Assembly (NCBI RefSeq): GCF_000143535.2
Contig: NC_037316.1
Location: 1-64,000 of the forward strand
Reading direction: 5' to 3'
Source: Botrytis cinerea B05.10
Lineage: Eukaryota; Ascomycota; Leotiomycetes; Helotiales; Sclerotiniaceae
Length of the DNA stretch: 64,000 nt
This document shows positions 19,332 to 29,958 of the stretch, piece by piece. Within the stretch, counting starts at the first letter, position 1, and each line of letters starts with the position of its first letter. The notes under the pieces were generated by a model. That model was given only the letters and a program-made list of their open reading frames with translations, made no database searches and had not been told where the DNA came from. The position numbers and the translations under genes were made by a program.

Positions 19332-20495
19332 CTATGAAGCTTCCTTCCACAGCAGCTTCTTCTGCTCTTCTAAACTAAGCGCTTTGAATGTCTCTAAAAC
19401 ATGATCTTCCTCTATCACTCGTGTATCAAAAGCAGACCACCCGCTTCCATCCTTTTTCTCTAAGGCTCTACAATAGCGACGATAATTGAGGCATTGCATT
19501 ATCGTTGGTTCAATCATCTGCCTCTGTTCTAGTTGCACCCGCGGAAGGTTGCACTCGAAGCTGAGATCTCGGAAAAACTCTTCTGCTTTCGCTTGGTCTG
19601 GACTTGAGAATTGTATTTTCATCTCCGCCTGCAGATATTCATGCCAGGTTCCTGGGCCTACAGACTTCACGCAGGATAATTCCCACCATTCCGGTAGATA
19701 TCCTCCATATTCCCAATCGATTATACCGCTAATGTGTCCATCTTTGACCAGTATATTGCTCCCATCCAAATCGCCGTGCGTGAGCACGTATGGTCCCTTT
19801 ACAGGATAATTCTCAATCACATTCATATTCTTCCATCTACTTTTGGTATACTGGTCTAGTCGAGGCTCGTTACGAGCCCACCATTCTTCAGCATCTTCGC
19901 TCACAAAAGTCACACCGGAAGGATTAAGTAAGTTATCTCGTATAAGTGAACCATCCGGATTCTCTGGTTTTGTTGATGTGAACTTACGTGCCTGTGCGAG
20001 ATATTCAATGACCTCCTTGGCGAGAGACTTCATTTTCTCTTCGTCTAACTCACCCCAAACTTCATACAAAGTTTTGCCAGGGGTTTTTTCCATGAACCAA
20101 AAGTAACTTGTGCTGTCTTTCCAATAAATCATGTTCTTTGCAACGGGTATAGTAGAATTCTTGCTCAGAAATTGATTGATTGGGTAATCGGAACCCACAT
20201 AATCAGCTCGTCCCTCTCCCAAAAGGGGCTTCTCTTTCAGAATATATTTCTCGCCAATGCTCCAAAAACCCCTATTGAAGCTGGTATTGCACCTGAGGTG
20301 ACTGATGTAAGAACAATGTATCTCGGAGAATGCATTCAATCCACAGTTCGCACATAGCAAGAAATGTGCTTTTTTTGGAATCCTCCCCCAGGGATCATCT
20401 GGCCTAAATATCGTCGGCCCTGGGAGAGTTTTGTACTCGTCCAAATTCAGTGTGTGGGGCTCTGTTGACGAAGTGAGATCCAAAGATTGAGCCAT
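19332..20495 (-). CDS. APH-fold phosphotransferase family protein
   Basis: An uninterrupted 387-aa frame from ATG 20495. The aminoglycoside-phosphotransferase/choline-kinase fold is shown by the catalytic loop HGDLDGSNIL (about residues 237-246) and the metal-binding IIDWEYGGY (about 256-264), with FMEKTPGKTL as the hinge region. In fungi these enzymes form large families. The true substrates are mostly unknown and the antibiotic-resistance name is only a fold label. Two Cys-rich positions (CANC and a following CNTSF segment) precede the N-lobe. Length is normal for the family. No neighbour suggests a pathway. Confidence 0.85.
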   Translation of the reverse strand: MAQSLDLTSSTEPHTLNLDEYKTLPGPTIFRPDDPWGRIPKKAHFLLCANCGLNAFSEIHCSYISHLRCNTSFNRGFWSIGEKYILKEKPLLGEGRADYVGSDYPINQFLSKNSTIPVAKNMIYWKDSTSYFWFMEKTPGKTLYEVWGELDEEKMKSLAKEVIEYLAQARKFTSTKPENPDGSLIRDNLLNPSGVTFVSEDAEEWWARNEPRLDQYTKSRWKNMNVIENYPVKGPYVLTHGDLDGSNILVKDGHISGIIDWEYGGYLPEWWELSCVKSVGPGTWHEYLQAEMKIQFSSPDQAKAEEFFRDLSFECNLPRVQLEQRQMIEPTIMQCLNYRRYCRALEKKDGSGWSAFDTRVIEEDHVLETFKALSLEEQKKLLWKEAS

Positions 20496-21978
20496 GGTGC
20501 TTAGATATACTTGGGCTCGAGAAGGCCAAATTTGAGTCAGGCGTCAGAGCTGGAAACATATGCTTAAAATAAGAAGTGAAACTAGAATGGCTTCGTTGGA
20601 GTCTACAGCTGCGATAGATTGGCTTCATGTGTAGCAAAGTGTTATATTTTATGGAGAGGGAGATGCATATTAAGTCGGCAATTGAGAACAAGGGAATAAA
20701 ACTGGCAAAATAAAATGGCTTGATCATCCCCAGTGGGCACTATATCACATGAAGGAAATTCATGATACCTTTGTTGTCAAGATATTGCGATTAAAACTAC
20801 CATACCATATCCGGGGAAATATCTCGAGATAATGATCCCTGTTTATATGGGAAATTCTTGTGCAACAAGGAAACTACGTTCTTGTTACAGTACTGAGCCG
20901 GAAATTCGCAACTTTCATAGAATTCTTTTCTTGACAAGTGTGTGAAGAATGAATGTCACTGCTATAAAGAAACAAACTACATCCGGAGAAGTCCTTTACG
21001 GTTGTTATTGCTGTACAGATTATGATAAAGAATCCTTCGGATTAATACTACTTCACATGCAAACACATTTAAATTAAGAATAAAGAAAATACTGTCAACA
21101 ATGAAATCAAACTTTCAGATATGATGGTGTATAGAAACCACTCCAAAAAAATGACACGATATACAGACAAATTTGTGTGATCTCTTTGACCTCTCGAAGT
21201 GCTGGATCCCCATCTAGTCTAGAATTTCAATTCTCCTTGTCACGTTCGAGCTTGGACAATAACACGTTCGTTCTTAGCTCCCTATAGTGGCGAAATCCGT
21301 GATATACAAATTGGACACTTCGTTAGTACAATAAAATCCTTAATACTCTTATAATATATCGAAAAAAGTGTTTTTAAAGTATTTACTAAATGAATTTAAG
21401 TTTTATACATAATAAAAGAATTTTACTCCAAAAGGATTTAATCAATTTCTTGGATTTCAATATAAACATATAGATTAGAGTTATAGTATATTCTGTATAA
21501 TATAGTATAGTAAGAGATTTTTTAAATAAAGAATTGAAGAATAAATTGAAAGAGACATAAGTGATTTACTCCTCACTCTCTTTCTCCTTTAAGCTTTCGA
21601 CTAATACCTTTCACTCACTTTAAAATTCTTACATTCGCTTCTTCTTTCCTCCTAGTTTCTACACTCGCTTCCCTTTTGTCTATCTTTTTTATAATTTTAT
21701 AACCCTCCCTGTTTCCAAGGCAGCGATTTCAATACAATCCTCCCTTCAGGCATACAGGCAAACTAGGTGGAGATTTTCAAAAAGACGTATCACTAATTGT
21801 CTGGGATCCTACATGAGTTGATTGTATAAGTGTAGTGAATAATTTCAACTCGATGATCCATCAGTGAGTATATAAACTCACCGGGTACTCACAAAGAAAG
21901 TATAATTTTACATCAAAATAATCAGTTTTAATAATTCGAATTATAAAAGGCTTCTAAAGTATAGAGATCTTATATAAC
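20496..21978. other. Intergenic region, no gene seen
   Basis: Upstream of the phosphotransferase gene the composition is normal to about 21300 and then AT-rich. A C/T-rich segment occurs at 21550-21690. No open frame with protein-like character and no terminal repeats were recognised. Confidence 0.4.
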
Positions 21979-21979
21979 A

Positions 21980-22233
21980 TAAAAATAAAAATAAAAATAA
22001 AAATAAAAATAAAAATAAAAATAAAAATAAAAATAAAAATAAAAATAAAAATAAAAATAAAAATAAAAATAAAAATAAAAATAAAAATAAAAATAAAAAT
22101 AAAAATAAAAATAAAAATAAAAATAAAAATAAAAATAAAAATAAAAATAAAAATAAAAATAAAAATAAAAATAAAAATAAAAATAAAAATAAAAATAAAA
22201 ATAAAAATAAAAATAAAAATAAAAATAAAAATA

Positions 22234-22262
<29 letters not shown>
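21980..22262. repeat. Perfect hexanucleotide microsatellite (TAAAAA)n, ~47 copies
   Basis: An unbroken run of the 6-bp unit for about 280 bp, flanked by AT-rich DNA. I see no interruption, which implies recent expansion or ongoing homogenisation. The exact copy number may depend on assembly. Confidence 0.95.
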
Positions 22263-22264
<2 letters not shown>

Positions 22265-22701
22265 AAAAAATTAAAGTTTTATAATTAATTATATAATTTC
22301 CTATTAAAATGTTTCATAAAAAAATATACTATTGGATTGATAAATTCCAAAAAAAATTGAGATAAATCTAAAAAATATTATCCTTTTATATTTGAAATAA
22401 TAACCTACTTATATGACTTAACAACTTACCAATCAAAAATACTGAGATTTTGATTTGATAATTTTATCAACCGGAATAACCCTACTCTAACATTAGTATA
22501 TTACTTATAACCAATCAAAAGTGGTTTTATAAATCTGTAAATATGAAAATGGCTTATTATAGAGATATATGATTATATAATACATGGAGTACATTTCCAC
22601 TTGGTTTGCTTCTACAAATCTATTAGAATCTATATTAGAACTCATATAAAAATTTGCAAAAAGAAACTAAATAAAAAATAAAATAATAATAATGATATAA
22701 A

Positions 22702-22742
22702 CTCGAGCGTAGCGAGGATCGGGCGCTCGGGGGCTGGCCCCC
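22702..22742. repeat. GC-rich double stem-loop in AT-rich DNA
   Basis: CGAGCG (22704-22709) pairs with CGCTCG (22724-22729). Immediately next, GGGGGC pairs with GCCCCC over a two-base loop (22729-22742). The sharp GC island in AT-rich DNA suggests the terminus of a mobile element, but no partner copy or target duplication is visible here. Confidence 0.5.
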
Positions 22743-23464
22743 ATGAATATTATATTATATTAAATTAAGCTTTTACAACGATCTCGCTATGACATTATCA
22801 AAGCTAGTTAAAATTTAGGATATACCGCGTTGATGCGTCTACATAGCAAATTAACTTATCCATGTCTGCTGAGATTCTGACTTAATATACAATATTGGCT
22901 CGACGTTTGGGCAAGTCGATAACCACAATATTTCATTCGATCCTGATAGCTATGTCGACTGCCGCACTGCTAACCACCACCATTGTATCGTAACACCAGC
23001 TCCTGTGGGAACCTTGAGACCCAAAGATCTCAAATTTTGAGTATCAAAGACACGAAGAAAACATTACAGTGTTCAGGCATGACGGATACATCAGACAGAT
23101 CTCCGCAATGCTCGTGCTCTATGAAGTTGACGGAAGCATATTGAAACCCCTGAAATCACAATCTGAATTGCAACTCTCCGCTAAAGCCACCGCCTATGTC
23201 TCTTTTCTCGACCACACGGTCGGAGATTCGGAGTTAAAGCTTAATGACCAGAGTTACCCAACAAATTGTATCTTTCGGCCGGCCAAATATCATTATTTCT
23301 AAAAAGCCTCCAGATAAATCCTATCGCTACATTCATACTAGAAACTCCTGTAAATAAGTCTATCTCAAAGTCGATATCGTTCTCTACAGATTTTCCTATT
23401 ACCTCCTCTGTTCAAACAATCTTTTCCTATACATTCATTCGCGAAGCGCAATATATCCGGAATC
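22743..23464. other. Non-coding or degraded DNA upstream of the dehydrogenase pseudogene
   Basis: AT-rich to about 22770, then balanced. A 77-codon frame at 23069-23302 looks moderately protein-like but has no recognisable domain or splice partners. It may be decayed coding sequence. Confidence 0.35.
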
Positions 23465-24465
23465 AACTAATGGTTCCAAGTATGTCGCAGTTCGTGAGTC
23501 TCCGAAAGGACCCGGTGATGCCCGTCCCACAGCTTTTTAAATCATCGAAGATGAGCAAGCCGAAAGAAACTTGGCCGGCAAAGTAATTCTCATTACTACT
23601 AGTTATTCCTCGGGTCTAGGTGTCGAGACTGCACGCACACTCTTCAAAACAGACGCCACTCTTTATCTCACAGCGCAATATTGGAAAGATGAGAGCAGTA
23701 TTGAGCTATATTATCGATAGCCAACGCTTGCATCTCATCAGCCTCGATATAAGCTCTTTTAATTCTGTACACGACTGTATCAAGGAGTTCCAGTCTCAAA
23801 ACAAGAAGCTCAATATGCTTATCGAGAATGCTAGTGTTTTGGCATGTCTAGAGGGTCGAACAGTAGACAGCTTCGAAACCCAGTTTATAACCAACTATCT
23901 TGCGCAATTCCTACTATTCCATCTTTTCAAACCGACTTTGCTAGCTTCATTTACCACAAAGTTCAACTCTCGTGTTGTTCTTGTTTCCTCTTCAGCTCAT
24001 CGTAACTGGAGCGTACACTTCGATAATTTGAGTCTAGAAGGAGAGTACGAGCCTTGGAAGGCCTATGTTCAAAGCAAGACAGCCCTTCTCTGGACCGCTG
24101 ATGAAATCGAGAGACGCTATGGGTCTAAGCGTCTTCGTGCTTTCTCTTTACATCCCGGTGTAATTAAGACCGAGTTACTCCGTCATATCTCAGCAGAACA
24201 ACAAGCTACATGGGCTAAAGATGAAATTTTGGCCACTTACTGGAAGACTCCAAAGCAAGGTGCGGCAACCACCGTATGGGCAGCTGTGTCTAAGGAATTA
24301 GAGGGAAAAGGAGGGAAATATCTGTACGACTGCCAGATTGCTAGCCCATGAAATGAAGCATCGGGCATGTATGGACCAGGCTATGCCGCATGGGCATATG
24401 ATGCAGAGAGCGCCAAGAAGCTATGGACGAAGGTGTTAGAGATCCTTAAGCTGGAGGACAACTAA
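23465..24465 (+). pseudogene. Decayed short-chain dehydrogenase/reductase (retinol-dehydrogenase-like)
   Basis: The Rossmann-fold SDR pattern can be followed through broken frames. A GPGDARPTA segment leads to a TAA stop at 23538-23540, then AGKVILITTSYSSGLG (the usual TGxxxGxG degraded). A frameshift near 23671 follows, then DISSF, the NAG position as NAS, VLVSSSAHR, the catalytic YVQSK and LHPGVIKTEL. A TGA stop at 24349-24351 precedes the conserved tail YGPGYAAWAYD, which ends at 24465. The first stop is explained by one C-to-T change. At least three lesions make it non-functional. Intact relatives reduce or oxidise alcohols and ketones with NAD(P)H. Confidence 0.85.
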
Positions 24466-25145
24466 GTTAGACCACCATATTTTTAGGTCATCTCTGAGAT
24501 CATAATCGGTTTAATATTGAGTTTAAGGAACTATGTAGATAAAGATCATGATACGTATATAGCTAATACTTACTTATAAGAGTATCGTTTTGAAGTCAAC
24601 AACTATGTCTTCTGGGCTAAGCATTCATCGACCCCTGAGAAACTAATGACAGTATACTTGCATTAGGTCCATACTGAATTTTGCTTTTTGGTCATCACAT
24701 TCATGCTTTGAGATTTCCTCACAGCATGTTTCTCGTGGATCTTGCTTTTGCAATTCAAGAGTGTAATCAACATCAATTAGATCCAGGAACTCCATATTTC
24801 TCTCTGCAAGTAAAGATGATGGGTCTCGAGCGCAAGCACAAAAGTCAAACATTACGTAAATTTGAGATTTAATATGAAAGTTTCTTGACAAGTGCTTTGG
24901 GGGTTTCGAACTTCATAAAATCTCACATTCGAATTTAGAGTTAGCTGAAAGGGTACGGCTTTTGATCATTTCCTTGTGGTCCATTTCATATTAGATATAA
25001 TTTATACAAGAGATAGAGATCCCTTCAAGATCTCTTTACTCTTCAGTTTTCTTATTCTAGTTATTTGACCTCTATTGATATGCTCTAGTATGTGATCGTG
25101 ATACTTTTCAAGTAGTCAACTAATTTCATCTCTTTAGTTCGTATT
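24466..25145. other. Intergenic region
   Basis: No convincing frame on either strand; the short frames at 24643-24891 look random. It lies between the dehydrogenase pseudogene and the 3' end of the Aim6-like gene. Confidence 0.4.
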
Positions 25146-26213
25146 TCACGAGACTATACATCTTCCAAACAATCCCTCGTCCCAACCTTCCACATCACTC
25201 TCTTTGATATCATCTTTCCATGAAGCTCCTACTCCTACCCCGTTGATAATACAGCCCCTTAACCACTCTCCTCCACGATCAAGATCATCGCAGCTCAATA
25301 CCTCAACTCCACTCTCAACCAATATTCGCCACCAATCCTCGCTATCAGGAGCTCCCCAATATCTGGGTATCAGTCCCCTCTCTCTCACTTCTTTACACTC
25401 ATTCCTTATTATTCTGACTTGCTTCTTTGTAGGTCCTTTGGATTTTGAAAATCGACCAATAGATTTAGAAATGTTACCCGACACGTATAATGAATTAAAT
25501 GGATTTTGAGAAGACAGGAAATTGAAGAATCGAGCATCTTTAAAGATATATATGCTTTCATAGCCGCATATCAATTCAAAGTCGGCATCGCCAGTTCCAA
25601 CGATGGTTATGGGACCAGAAATCAGCTTCTCGGTAGCCGAGTCATAGTGAGTTAAGAAACCCGCAGTTCGAAGAGGCTCGAGAAGAGAATAGAGGATGGA
25701 TATTCCATCATGTCCAGAGGAGATGCTTTTATAATCGACTGTCAAATGTAACGATAGATGTGGATTTTCATTCCAAACTCCTACTTTCTTTTCTGGATTT
25801 CCTGCAGCTTTGTTCTGTTGGGTCAAAATCTCCAGAAGTGGGTCTAAATAAAGACTAGAGAGTGTTTTTGCAGGATTAAGCTCTGATGTTTCATGACCTA
25901 CGAGGAGATCATTTTCGGACACTACAAGTTTTGACGAAGATGTGAAATATGAGAGTAATGAGGTGAGAAAGCGAGAGGAACTGTAGTAGGAAGGAATGAA
26001 GCAATCCGCTTCAATTGCTATACAGCCAGCGGCAAGAGCGGTATAGAGAGGGATTTGTTGATGTTCGTCGTTGTGAGACCAACAGTTAATCGGGGTTATT
26101 GATGTGGTGAAATTTGGTTGCCAATACGCGTTCGGGGCAGGAATGGTTCCAGTCGCGATAATCTTTCGAATACCACATTCAAGACTTGACTGATTGTGTG
26201 GCAGAGGATTCAT
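25146..26213 (-). CDS. Aim6-like protein (PLC-like phosphodiesterase TIM-barrel family)
   Basis: 355 aa from ATG 26213. The longer open frame to 26357 begins only with TTG, and the DNA upstream contains a good intron (about 26244-26309; GTATAT donor, ACTAAT branch, AACAG acceptor), probably in the 5' leader. Family hallmarks are INCWSHNDEHQQIPLYTALAAG near residue 40, AIEAD, LLVGHE, LDPLL and VDYKS. They match the yeast Aim6 / fungal 'altered inheritance of mitochondria' family, related to glycerophosphodiester phosphodiesterases. The biochemical substrate is not established. The late PRYWGAPDSEDWWRILVESGVEVLSCDDL segment is the conserved C-terminal barrel region. Confidence 0.8.
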   Translation of the reverse strand: MNPLPHNQSSLECGIRKIIATGTIPAPNAYWQPNFTTSITPINCWSHNDEHQQIPLYTALAAGCIAIEADCFIPSYYSSSRFLTSLLSYFTSSSKLVVSENDLLVGHETSELNPAKTLSSLYLDPLLEILTQQNKAAGNPEKKVGVWNENPHLSLHLTVDYKSISSGHDGISILYSLLEPLRTAGFLTHYDSATEKLISGPITIVGTGDADFELICGYESIYIFKDARFFNFLSSQNPFNSLYVSGNISKSIGRFSKSKGPTKKQVRIIRNECKEVRERGLIPRYWGAPDSEDWWRILVESGVEVLSCDDLDRGGEWLRGCIINGVGVGASWKDDIKESDVEGWDEGLFGRCIVS

Positions 26214-27726
26214 ATTTGATGCTTGCTTTGATGAAATAGGAAACTGTTGAATTACATGAACATTAGTATGAAGATGTCTAGGACGAAGTATGGGAAAGGG
26301 TATATACCTCGGGTAGAGTGATTGATAAATGTGTAAGAAATGTCGAAGTCTGAACAAATAATGATCGAAATTAAATCGAAAATCATATATTTATCTTCCT
26401 CTTCAAAGCGAATTATTAGAGTTTCTAAACAGAATGAGAAACCGTCTATCGAATCCGCAACTTTCATCAACCAAGGCTTTTGAGTGGAGAACTAAACGAG
26501 AGAACCTTCGATTGAAAACTCTTTTTGACGTCGTATCTCGCACAAAGATTGCCTATATGATATTCATGCCTCGGGACATGTGAGTGAAATCCAGAAATGA
26601 TCTCCAATTGCATGAAATGAGGAACTTCTCATCTGAACAAATCAGTAACACTTATAATCAATGAATCAACCAGCTGGTATATAAAGTTGGTCAGTAGATG
26701 CATTTGAGATTGCCACAACCCGAGTTATTTATAAACACAATCCATTCCCTGTAAGAGAGAAGACGGAATTAAAAGTCCAAAAATTTGACACTAGAAATAC
26801 AGCGCAAAGCACACAATACTTGTGGGTACCACATGGCTCTAGTCACACTAGGAAATTGATAATTCTGCTAGTTAATAGGCTTCCGGAAATTCCGTTACTG
26901 CTTCACGTCCACGGAAATCGGGGTTACATACGCTAAAAACAAATAGCGTTCTGGAGGGTTTCTAAGTCAGTGGAAATTATAATTCTAACGGTCCCATTAC
27001 CGTGGTCATGGATTCTTATCAGAGTCCAAATGAGAGCGCAGTCGATAGCGGCAGGAGAGTTAGAAACTATTATGCAAGGTACGAAAAATCATGCACAAAG
27101 TAATAGCTAGCTCCTCAAGCGGACGACCATTGGTCTTTTTATTACCCTGTTTGATTTCTTTGTTGGGTCCCACTATAGCAGCGATCGACTTCACCGTCTT
27201 TTTGTGACCGAAGTTCCGTGCGAATGAAATTTCGTGTATATTGGAAAAAGTGGAGAAGAAAAGTTGTCTAAGAAGAGTGTGTTGGTGGTGTCTTGGTTGG
27301 AATGGGAGGGCAAACCTTAAGAGAAAATATGGGGTATGGGGAGGAGGCTCGGGAGGGTACGTGTAGAAATTTGTGGTATGATAGTCATACATCTTCTGCT
27401 GGAAAGCCGTATTCTTGAGAATAAACACAAAGAAACATCATCACAAAAAGATTGTTAAATAGAAGCGGGAAAGTCATTTCTTGGGTGAAAATACTGGCGT
27501 CGATTTGACTATGAATGGATGCCCAGAAGGTCGTCGCTAATATGTATATTATGCTATATCCAAGGGGAAAAAGGAAAAATCCAGCCTAAATAGCATGATG
27601 CTTATACAATCCATCGTTCAACGTCCCAAATCATTTCAAAAAATCCCATGTATTCGAATATAAGTCGTAATCTCAAGATTCATCAGTCGCAGAAAATCGG
27701 TGTGAATGGGGTGGCTCCATTTATCA
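26214..27726. other. Intergenic region with the Aim6 leader intron
   Basis: 26244-26309 is the probable leader intron of the Aim6-like gene. Farther on I see no gene. A 122-codon minus frame at 27060-27428 has no protein-like pattern. Confidence 0.4.
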
Positions 27727-29958
27727 TCAAGATTCAGAGATTCTTAATGCAATAGCCGCGTTCACCGTCTCCAGTCTCACACTACTCCCATCCTCGTCCC
27801 TCTCGACTCCCTTCCTAGCTTTGATACTCTTGTAACCCCATCCATCATGCCTCTCGACAATGTCTATTCCCTTCCCTTCTAATTCTATTCTTCCCGAAAT
27901 GGTTTTCGCTTCAATGTTGCCGATCCAAGCTAAGGGGTAGTATGCTTCGATACTTCCAGAGGAGGTTCTATGTGTCGAGTAAACTGTGCGAAGTTTACTC
28001 TTGTACGCCTGGATAGAGGAGCTCGATAAGTCAACGAGGGCGGGAGTGTATGAAGAGTCATGGCTATCGGGATTAGATTCAATCACACTATTGCGAGCCT
28101 TGCCGTTGATGGAGGGTAAAGTAAACAAAGGATCAAGTAATGTGACATGTGTATTTCCACTCACGGAATGAGTAGAAAACTCATTTCCACTTTCATCATC
28201 GTCGTCATCGGAAGTAGCTGATAAAACTGGCCTCACCACAAGTTGAATCATACCAGAAGCAGTGTCAAAATTCCCTGTAGATCCAACAAAAAAATGGCCT
28301 TTAATGGCCCCAGAAACAGATTTTACACGTGTGATATATTCTCGGGGGTAAGTGATCTTTGGGTATTTGACAGGTGACGACACGTCGATGTTACCCGAAG
28401 ATGTATTGATATCCAAAGTAGCAGGAGCGGGTGTTGATTCAAGAACGGGCTTAGGTTGTACCTCGATTCCTATTGATCCGGATTGGGAAGATACTTTGAG
28501 AAGGTCATACAGGGGATATATGCCTTCGATTCTGCCTGACACAGTTTCGACGACAATGTGACGAGAATCGAAATCGAAATTTGTTCTTAATTCACTTTCA
28601 GTTGAGAGGGAAGTATGAATCGTCGATGAAGCTGGGTCGTTTGGAAATCTAACATGACCTGATATTGTTTTTAACATGGCATCTTTGACAACTTTGATAT
28701 TGACATCGTCAAATATTCGAATTGATAAAGTTGCCAGGTCAAAAAATACTTTAAAAAACTCTGCATTTTTTGGTATCCAAGCCGTAATCTCAAGAGAGAT
28801 ACAAGGGTTTTCATGTATACCTAGGTTGGCAAATCTCGGCGTGCTAATTTTCAATGAACCATCAAGCTCGTTCAAAGTCTTTAGCACAGACAATTCCGGG
28901 TGGCTAAGTTTAACTTCAACTGTAAAATGTGCTTTTCCACCTGTTGAATTGTTTGGTAGATTTCGAATGTGAACTTCTCCTGCTGTTGTGACCTCCGGAC
29001 CATAATGAGGAGAGTTGTGTTGGTAGAAATCTTGTATTACTACAATTCCGGCTGCATCAATGATTTCGAATGTGGTTTGGTCCGATTTGGATATATGTTG
29101 ACAATATGAGCCACCATCATGGATGGGGTCGGGAAATGCAGGCCCTTCTCCCATGTTTGAATCTGGATTCTTGCATACTGATCAGCCCTAGGATTAGATG
29201 GTTTGTCTACATGATATAGAAAAACAGTTGTAGAGCTACAAAATAATGTACGTGGCGTGTAAGATAGTTTCGACTCGGTGGAAGCGTAAACTTACTGATT
29301 TTTCTGTGAGAATCGCACCTATTATAACGGCAGCAATGGTTAGAGCCAATCCCAGTCCAAGAGCTTTTGTTATAATCTCTCGTCGAAAGGAAATATTTTT
29401 GGGTGTTCGGTCAAGCAAAAGAGGTATTCTTTCATCGATATCCTGATTACCTGCTGGTCCTCCCATACTCTGAGGCTCTCTTGGTAGACCTTCTTCGAGG
29501 CGATCTTGTGAGAAAGTATTGTAGTGCATGAGAGTATGCTGCCCTTGTGCTGAGACAGGCGAAGACTCCAACGAAGCTATATAAGCTGGGGGAGGTTGAT
29601 CCAAGAAGGATTGATTTTCAGGGAAAGAATTATCTCTTCTGTGATATGACGAAGCAAGAATAGAATTAGACGAAGTTTGAGAATGTCGAGGGTGCTCAAT
29701 TACATGAGATGACGCATTGGTGTGCGACGACATCTGCAGAGTTGAAGGGATATTACCACCCCTTGGAAGATTCCCCTTGGCATCTTGAGCTTTCGATTTA
29801 TCCTCCTCTTGTGAGAGTGTAGGGTCCGGTATCATATTTTGAGGGATTTGATTCGAATTGAAATAACCATCGTTTGGACTGAGCTCATCACTATTATCTT
29901 CATTCCAATTGTCTATTGGATTGTTTTCCGCATTAAATATATTATCGGAGTAAGACAT
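27727..29958 (-). CDS. Single-pass membrane protein with DUF4097-like beta-solenoid domain
   Basis: Exon 1 29958-29296 and exon 2 29169-27727, with an intron of 126 bp (GTAAGT...TGCAAG, in frame); about 701 aa. Exon 1 is a polar, Ser/Asn/Gln-rich cytoplasmic-type segment ending in ERIPLLLDRTP. A membrane span follows (GLGLALTIAAVIIGAIL, about residues 200-217). Exon 2 carries repeated VSGxI / SGSIG / SGNID turns (for example TVSGRIEG, QSGSIGIE, TSSGNIDVS, SVSGAIKGHF, TISGRIELEG) typical of DUF4097 right-handed beta-solenoids. Function is unknown; surface or vacuolar exposure is an inference. Confidence 0.75.

Noticed and set aside
22702..22742. Helitron 3' end
   Set aside because: Hairpins are present but no CTRR terminus follows and no 5' TC end or Rep/helicase remnant is seen.
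27060..27428. 122-codon minus frame
   Set aside because: No homologous pattern or conserved motif, no promoter-like context; likely chance.
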